NCBI GenBank assembly: GCA_037893225.1 | Contig: JAZGUH010000228.1 | Location: forward strand, 124,001 to 188,000 | Direction of reading: 5' to 3' | Source: Hippasteria phrygiana | Taxonomy: Eukaryota; Echinodermata; Asteroidea; Valvatida; Goniasteridae | DNA: 64,000 nucleotides | Shown here: in pieces, positions 14,401-23,400 of the stretch | Layout of the letters: each line of letters opens with the position of its first letter | Position numbering within the stretch: the first letter of the stretch is position 1 | Made by a program: the position numbers and the translations under genes | The notes under the pieces: generated by a model | Told to the model about the DNA's origin: nothing | Database searches by the model: none | The model's input: only the letters and a program-made list of their open reading frames with translations

Positions 14401-17400
14401 TTCATTCACTTCTGAAAATGATGGGTCATTCATTTTCGTCTGAATTTGAATGCGCTTCTTTAATCCCGTTTTAATTCAACGAAAGTTCAATCGTTTTCAT
14501 TGTCCGGGCATTCGGTTTTGAGAAACAGGCGGCCATTTACGTTACCTGTGCATTCATTTACGCAAGCATTCCATTTCTAGCAGAGTTCGGGAATACATTT
14601 TCGTGAATGTGCACAAGTAAGTTTATTTCATTCAAAATAGCAGATTACATCACAGACTTCTAAACCTGATACAGAATCTTATAAATTCAAGCAGAAATTG
14701 AAATACGATATTACTTTTCATTCGATATTCGATTTGAATCAACCTGTACGTGATGGTAGCACGAATTCGAAGCCATTATAGATGAACCTCTCATGTCGAT
14801 GTCGATCGCAACCATCTTATGCATTTTTGAGTCTTTTTGAGAGTGTTGCATCAGACTATCTGCAGACTGCCGATACTCTGGAGATCTACCTGTTTACAGG
14901 AAATAGCCCGTAACAACATCGGAGAAATCACCCACGAAAAATGCACAAGCAGTGTGTTCATGCACAAACTTATCTCCCTCGATGCTTGGCCAAGCAGAGA
15001 ACCTACTGAGGGCTAAGGTCTGTCACAAAATGAACTTGACCTGAGATGTAGTCAGTGGTGGCTCTGAGGGGAAGGGGGATTTGACCGAATGTAATACAAA
15101 GAGTGTAAGAATAAATATAATTTCTTTATGTTGAAGACTATGTAGGTAAATAATGGAAAAAGAAATTATAAAAATCGGGTGAAGATTGAATAAGAAAAAA
15201 GCTTGATAATTTTGATCTTAATTTGATGTTACTCCATCAACTACAGATATTTCTATTTACATCAATAATTTCATTCTAAATTGATGTAAAGTATGGCTAG
15301 TTTGATTGACGGTTAATGAAAAAGAAACCCATATTTGTATTTGGTGCAGATGCCATTACACAAAATTTGAAATTGAATAGTTAATGTTTGAATTTCGCCC
15401 TCTAAAAGCAAAAAATAAGTCGTATAAATGAATCCAATTGGACATAAACGAAAGGTTCTGCACAAACACTTCGTCACCAACACCACGAACTGACACTCTT
15501 TACCGCGTGAGTGCCAGGGCGCGCGCGTATTTTACAGAACAGAGTAATTTTCGTTTTCACGAACTGACACCCAAGTAGGGGAGCGCGCGCTAACCACATT
15601 TCTATTTTCACGAACTGAAACCATTCTTAATTTCACGAGTTTAGAGGTTTTTAGTTCAATGTTTCTGTAAACCCACAGTATACAGATGGAGTAGATTCGT
15701 GTCAAAGCTTTTAAAGCGTTTTTCTTGGAATGGTATTTCCGCTACATGCTTGCGTGTCAATTCGTGAAAACGAAGTCTTCTCTAGCGAGTCAGTGCCCGA
15801 TGTGCGCGCGCACACCTGGGTGTCAGTTTGTGAAACCGAAATTTACTCAGTACGCGGTTTCACGAACTGACACCCAGGTGCGCGTGAGTGTCAGTTCGTG
15901 AAAACTGTTGAACTGAAATGGAATCGAACGCTCTGGTAGCGAAATTGAAACGCGTGTTCAGAGCGATTTTCAAAATCTCGGCGGAATTGAATTAACTTTG
16001 TATCCAAATGAATGAACATTTTGCCAAATTGGCCGGAAAAACCTATATTAAAATGTGGTCAAATTTGTATAGAAATTGCAACATATTGACTACTGGAAAC
16101 ACAATGCATGCGATATTTCGATTGCGTTTCTAAAATCATTATTATCTTAGCCAGAGCGGAATTTGATATACTACCACAGAACAGTTTTGGAGAGAACGGC
16201 GATCTCCTATAGAGTATCGAAGTGATGACGTAAATGCAATGTTTGGAGTACTTTTGCTATTTTGTGTCAATGTGTTGGCATGTAAACCAGGGGCGGATCC
16301 AGGATTTTGTGCAGGGGGGGGGGGGGGGGGGGGGGGTTCTGAAATTTGCCCATAAAGGTGACTCCCAAAATGTTTCGTCTGCGGAAAAAATTTAAAAGCG
16401 TTGGTGGCGCCATTAACCTCTTTGTTTTGTTTTTTACCCATATGCAAAATAAGACCTGTAGGGTTTCTGCTTTTCTGGTTTGCAACTTTAGGCGTAGGCC
16501 CCCTACAAGCAAAAAATAATTTAAAAAACGAACGGGGGGGGGGGGGGTGTTTCGACCCCCGAACCCCCGACCCCCAATTATATCTATTAATTAATTAATT
16601 AATTAATTAATTAATTGCTATTTGGCATTCAGCCGGGATAGCTTTCGTATTACAGTTTTAAACGTGGGAGGAAAAACCCCAGAGAATAATTATGGAGAAA
16701 ACCCATAATTGGGAACTGAAAAACCCAATCTACATGTCGGTCCCAACCGGGATTCGAACCGGGGTCACAGTGGTGGCAGACGAGGAAAGTACCACTACAC
16801 CAACCCGATTCCCCGAATATTTATTCCCCGAATATTTATTCCCCGAAAAATATTTGGGCAACAGTTATTTACCCAACATTTGTATTAATTCACCACATTG
16901 TTGGTTAATTCAGAAAAATTGACCTATTATTGGGAAGAATTCGCCCAAGATTTTGACCAACGTTTTTACAGTGTAGATCTGAGCCCAGGAAAACCGTAAT
17001 GTGCACCCCACCACCCCAGTGTAGCCATTTTCCTAGGAGTTTTGTTTAGCCTTGTATAGGCCGACTTCCATAAAAATACTAACTGACCTTGTGTCGCAGA
17101 CAATCTTCTCCGGGTTACAGTAGTAGGGAATGACGTCACAATTGTGAGTTGCGTAGGCGTTCTTCAGGTAAACCTGATTCCCTCTGTGCGTGTTTCCCTC
17201 ATCGTAATTGAAAGGATCCGCGCTGAACTCTGCAAGCGGGAAATTCACAGGAGTACATGAATAATTTATATTTTCCGGGAATAAAGTGGCGATTTCGGCT
17301 AAACGAGAGCCTAATGATACTAGGCTATGTCAAATTTAATTTTTTTTCCTAATTTGTTGGCACTGCCAATAGCTTTTTCCCGCGGTGACAAGGACTGATT

Positions 17401-20400
17401 AGAGAAAGAGTGATCGCCTTGCCGGCCGACCGACCGACGTTAGTCGTAACTTGAAAATATTCAAAATTTCAAAGCACTTCTATTTCCAGTGTGCGGGTTT
17501 ACGTTCACTGACACCACGAAGTAACACCCAAGTCCACTGCGGTGTTACTTTGTGAAAACCGCTCAATTAATAATATTTCGGTTTCACGAAAGTATGTGTG
17601 CTCGCACTTCGGATGCTGACGTGAGGGAGTTTTGTTTTTAAGGAGATAACACTGTTGCGGAAATACAATTTGTAAAAAAACGCTTTGAAAAGTTTGACAG
17701 GAATGTACTTCATCTGTATTCTTGTGGGGACACATAACAAATTTAACCAAAACCTTTAAACTGGTGAAATAAAGATAGGTGTTAATGAGTGCACGAGTGA
17801 GCGCACGCTGTACTTTGTGTGCATGGGTGTTACCTCGTAAAAACGAAAATTACTTAATTCTGTGAAATACGCGCGCATGACGCGCACTCAAGCCCACTCG
17901 GGTGTTAGGCCTACTTCGTGCTGACGGAGACGAACATTTGTAAAACATTTATAGAGCAACTAAAACGCCAATTTCCTTTTTTACTTTTTGGACTTTTACG
18001 ACAGTTTAAATACTCTTTTAACTGATAGAGATTAGTTTGCAGACGAGAGGAAATTTTTTTATTTAAATATAAAGGGTTGTTATTCTGAACCATTTATCCT
18101 GTTTCGCGAAAGCTCATTATGTATGTAAATGTATGTACGTGACCCCGTGACGTACACGTGTAGAGTCGGTTGATGCTACAGCCAAACACTATGCATGTAC
18201 GTACGTGGAGTTGATGCTGCTGGAAGAGTTTTGGTCGACATAACTCCTCCGTTTTCCCGTCTATTTTGTCTAATTTTGATATTATTTCAGTATGAGCATG
18301 GTTCTGAGATAATCATTATGCCTCGATCGTGTGTAGTTGGGGGTTGCACGAGGAACAGCGACAAAAACCCTGACCTAACCTTCCTGCGATTCCCAGTGCT
18401 GAATGGAGTTCAAAGGCGACAGTGGGTCCGCTTTGTAGACAATACAAGATCTGATTTTCGGCTGTCGAAATGGTCGAAAATATGTGCACCTTTTTGTGCA
18501 GAACATTTCGCCAAAGACTGTATTGATGATAGTGTTAGTATGAAAACTGAGCTGGGTTTGAAGGCACAATTCCGTTTGAAGGCTGGAGCCATTCCAACTC
18601 TAAAGGCACCGAGCGTTCCAATCCTGTCCCGGACTCACGCGCACCAGACCACGACGACGTTCCCTGCGGTTGCCGGCTCGAGCAGCCAGAGCCCCGGCCG
18701 TCTCTCTCCCTGTCCACGCTCGCTTGACTCAACATGCATTGTACACGTACGGTACCGTAAATAGGCTGCGTGCGATCATGGAGGAAGATATTCCTTCCTC
18801 CATGGTGCGATTGAGTCTGGTACATTATAACAGAAATTGTGTGTATAGTTCTGAGAAGGTTCGGGTCCTTATGAGGGCTGCATAAGCAAAGTCGTCAGAT
18901 TAGAGTATAGCATCAGCTCACACACAACTCACCGCGCAGGTCTCAATAAAAGCCGACTGCAAACAAAGGAAAGTATGACTCATAACTAGCTTTTCAGCAA
19001 GAACAAGCCTACAACCCCAATTCTAAATTTGTCTCACAAAGATGTCAACACTTTAAAATATGTTTACCGTAGTGTTACACCTGAATCATGTGCAAAAAGC
19101 ACAGCAAGTAATACTAGCCTTAGACAAAAAAATACGTACAGACTCTACGTAAAACATTGTCGTATAATACATTGACGTCATATGTTTCTACACGTATACG
19201 TAATCACTCGCGCGATACGGTACGCAGTTGACCTCGGCCTTTTCTGAATCGAGTCAAAGTGGCTCAGAAGGAAAAGGCTCAAAAACATTATTTTGTTTTT
19301 TCAGAATCATGAAACTTGTTACATTAGTTTTGGGGAGGCATAAACTATCAGATAAGTCCAAAAAGTAAAAAATATAATTGGCGTTTTAGTTGGTCTTTAA
19401 ACGAAACGTTTAAGTACATTATTATACTAGCTGATATAAGCAAAGGATACCCGCAGATACATATTTGGACAGGCAAAATTTGGGAAACATTTATATTTAC
19501 ACTGTCGTTGGTATTTGGTATACTCACCAGTGCCTTCGATTGTGATCCTCGTTCCCCCTGCTACGCTGCCGTAACGAGGGGAGATTGAAGTGACTTTGGG
19601 AGCAACCGGTTTGATTGCTGAAATGAAAATGATTCAGGAAAAACGTAATGCAGACTTTGCATTATGCAAAAAATGTTTTAGTGCAAGTTCAACAGTGTGA
19701 AATATGTTTAAGGTCCTTGCAAAAACGGTCCCGTTTGAGAAGTACTGAACACATTTTATAAAAGCTTTGAAATGTCACAATGACCATACCGTGCCTTTGT
19801 TATCCTTCAAACAAGTACAAGTTGAAAACTTCCAAAATTGCAACAAAAAATGTCTTAAACCTAGACACGCCACTAGGTCTGGATTTAGAATTTTTCTGTT
19901 CTAATATATGTTTTCCCGGCCAATTTAAACAAAAATTAATTCAATTTAATACCCGGCTCATTCAATTTCGTTTTAAGATGAATGCTCCGCTGCATCAGCA
20001 TTCAACAGTCAAAAGGAGTAATCCCATTTCAGCAGTTAGCATTCACTGGCCAAATAGGATCATTCAAATTCATGAGGTCGCAAAGATCATTCAATTTTGT
20101 AAAAGCCAGCAGCAAGAGGCTGGTCAACCATTCAATTTCATCAATTGGCAAACATTTTTCAAATATTTACATTCAAATTCGTTTCTATGGTATGTGCTTT
20201 CTAATTCGTATTTTAATTTGACGTAGTCCGAACATTAGCAGAAATAAAGAAGAAAACATAGAGACCACGTGCAAACTATCACAAGGCTATATAGCGAAAG
20301 ACTTTGTTTTCATTTCAAACTTATCACCATAACTTTTCAAACTTTACTTAACAGTCTTCTAGATACAGGGTACAGGCTTTAACTTTAATCATGGGGTAAC

Positions 20401-23400
20401 AAAGCAAAAGGAACAATTATTGCAATTAAGACACTAACACATGACGTACATGTAAATGAAATGCAAACAACACCGAAACGCATCTAACAAAGAAAAACTC
20501 AAGTGCCAGTAAATTAAAGAGCTATTGCCAGCTTCCTCGAATAAACAAGCCATAACTCATGTTTTACTTTGAACGCACAGAATTTGAAATTCATTGCCCA
20601 TAAACGAAAAAGAAAACAAAAACTAGCAACAAATTTATTTGCGCTTCGATGAGTCTTAATTTGATTTCATCAATTGTAGATAGGTAATAGAAATTCAACT
20701 GAAGATTGGTGAAAATCTAGTCTTGAATGCCTATAAATGAAATAGAATGACTAAAACAAACCTGAATAAAAAGAACGAAATCATGTGTGCACAAACACGA
20801 AATTGAATGCAATAGTAGCTAAAAAGAAACCCTAGTTTGATTGAATTAGGAGGAAATGCGTGAATTTGAATGCGTGTTAATAAAATTGAATTAATTTGTG
20901 ATGAAATTGGCCGGGAAAACCTATACTGTAAACATTAAAAGCTACACATCGACTTTTACAATGATTTTTTTCACACGAAACCAGGCCAATGATACCTAAA
21001 ATAAAGATCCGCTTTAAACATCGGATTTCAGCCGTGTGGAATTTGCATTCGACAAAAGAACGGCAGAACTGCGGAAACTGCTTCAAACGGCGAATTTCTC
21101 TTTTCGAAAGTAATTCATTTAATTAAACAACCAACGAGGAAAAGAGATGTAACATTCAGTTAGCGAGGTGTCATACGAATATCCGACTCCCATGAATATC
21201 CAGCTCATACCCATGGAGCATTGGGACACATTTTTTGTTTTTTTTGTCAGGAAGTCTGATATTCATGCGACAGAGGAACTGGTGTACTCCTCTCCAACGG
21301 GCACAATTTATTAAGCCTCGATCGTCTTCGGCAGGCCGGAAGATCGGCATAGCCTGCACGTCGAACTTTCTGCTCACCTGGTTCGTCAGTTTCTCAAACC
21401 TCAAATTTCTTAGCGGACCTAAAATACATCATATGACCACGACAGAAATATAGGTTTTTCCGGCCAATTTCACCATGTTTTCGTTCATTTCAACGCCTGG
21501 CTCATTCAATTTAGAATAAAATTGAATGATAGCGCAGATAGTCATTCGACAATCAAAAATAATCATTCAAATTCACTATCCGAACATACCGTCTTTTAGC
21601 TTATATCGTGCCTGTAAAAGATGCATTCAAATTCAAACTATAGTATTGTTCATTCAATTTCGTTTGGACCAGCGGTGAGGGGTTGATCGGTCATTAATTT
21701 TCACTAATAGGCAAACATATTTCACCTTTTATCAAGCAAGGTCATTCGTCATATGCGCACCGACGTTTGCTAATTTGAATGCTTCAACCGTTAAGGAATG
21801 TCACAAAACTCAATTTAAAAATGCAACAAATGAATTCTTGAAAGCACAAAAATGAAATAGAATGCCCCTAAACAAAAACGAACACCAATAACAAAATCCC
21901 GAGTGCTTAAAAATTGAAACTGAATGCTTAAACAGTGAAAAAGATACCTTAATTTCATCAGATGTGTAAAAAAACACGCGAATTTGAATGACCAATAACG
22001 AAAGTGTTCAGAAAAATTCAAATTGGCCTGGAAAACCGTATTTATTTTAGATGCGATTTGAAGCTTTGCATGGTGGGTACGGGTGCGATATGAGAAAGAC
22101 TGGGATTGCGGGTAACACCATGTGAAATAAATCTCTTCTAGGAAGAAGTGTGGTTCTGAAAAGAACCGGGGTGAGTGTGTAACTCGACGTTTCGGACAGT
22201 GTGCTCTGTCCGTCCTCAGGAGTTTATTTTATTTAATTTAAATTCTTTCTGGTAATGAAACCAAGGATTCCTCAAAGGGAAATCAAATACTATTGTTTCC
22301 AGTGGTACGAACATGAATCTGATTTACCATAGCGGTATACAAAAAACCCAACCAAACAAAAATAAAACAAAACAAAAACAAACTAAAGCCCAAACAAAAC
22401 AGAACCAACAAACGAAAGAAACAGATTTTTTAAAGCTAAAGTTATTAATATTTTAAGCGCAATGACAAAAGACAACAAATTCAATCAAATTATCACACTT
22501 CAGATAACAATGGAAAACCGCTTGCTTTTTGACTAAATACGCCTATCTCGTTAAAAATTGAACTAAAAAGCTACCGGAACATAATATACGAAGAACCTTT
22601 AATTCCGATCACATTATGCGCGAAGGAGTTCTGCAGATATTTTTTCGCATCCACTGATCTCTCTAAATACTTGAGCCAGTCAAGAAATGTTTCCAATCGT
22701 TTAAAGAGATTTTGTTTTAAGGAACAGCAAGGGCACAATGCATGTGGTTCTCTGCAGTCGATCGTAAAAATGTGTGCGCCCATGGGCGTCGCCAGGATTT
22801 TTCTAGAGGGAGGCAAAATCCCCAAATCCTTGTATTTTCTCTGACAAATTCTCAATTTATCATTTTCTTTCGAGGGTGGGTGGGGGGACATTTTCCCACC
22901 CCACCACCATTGACACCCCGTAGGCCTACGCTCATGTTGTAAAAGGTAGTGTAGGTCATTATTGCAATTTTCAGAAATGGGCGGATTTGGGGGTTAGTTT
23001 TTTATAGGAAATATCGTTCCGTTGATGGATGGCAAAAAAGAACGAGAGAAAAACGGCGCTCGTTTTCAACCGGCGGGTGGGTGATAGCCTTCGGTCAAGG
23101 CGCACGTGGCTACCTGGACGCGTGACGCGCCCCCGGCGAATGCCAGTATGTCCGGGGCGCGCCACTCGTCCGGTTAGCCACGCGCGCCTTGACTAAAGGC
23201 TACAGGGCAGTTTTCCAACGATTTCCAGCTGGAAATCGTTGGAAAACGATATAAATTTCCACTTCTCTTGACAACGACAGCACACCTGGTGCCATCATTT
23301 CACAGGATGATTGAGACTACTATTAACTTACAGTTTTGTAAGGTATTTCGTAATAATTCAGTAACACAAAAATTGGGGGATTACCAATTGTGTACACTAC

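Noticed and set aside
16740..16815. tRNA gene on the minus strand
   Set aside because: The head is followed by a SINE body and a (TTAA)n tail, and the stems pair poorly.
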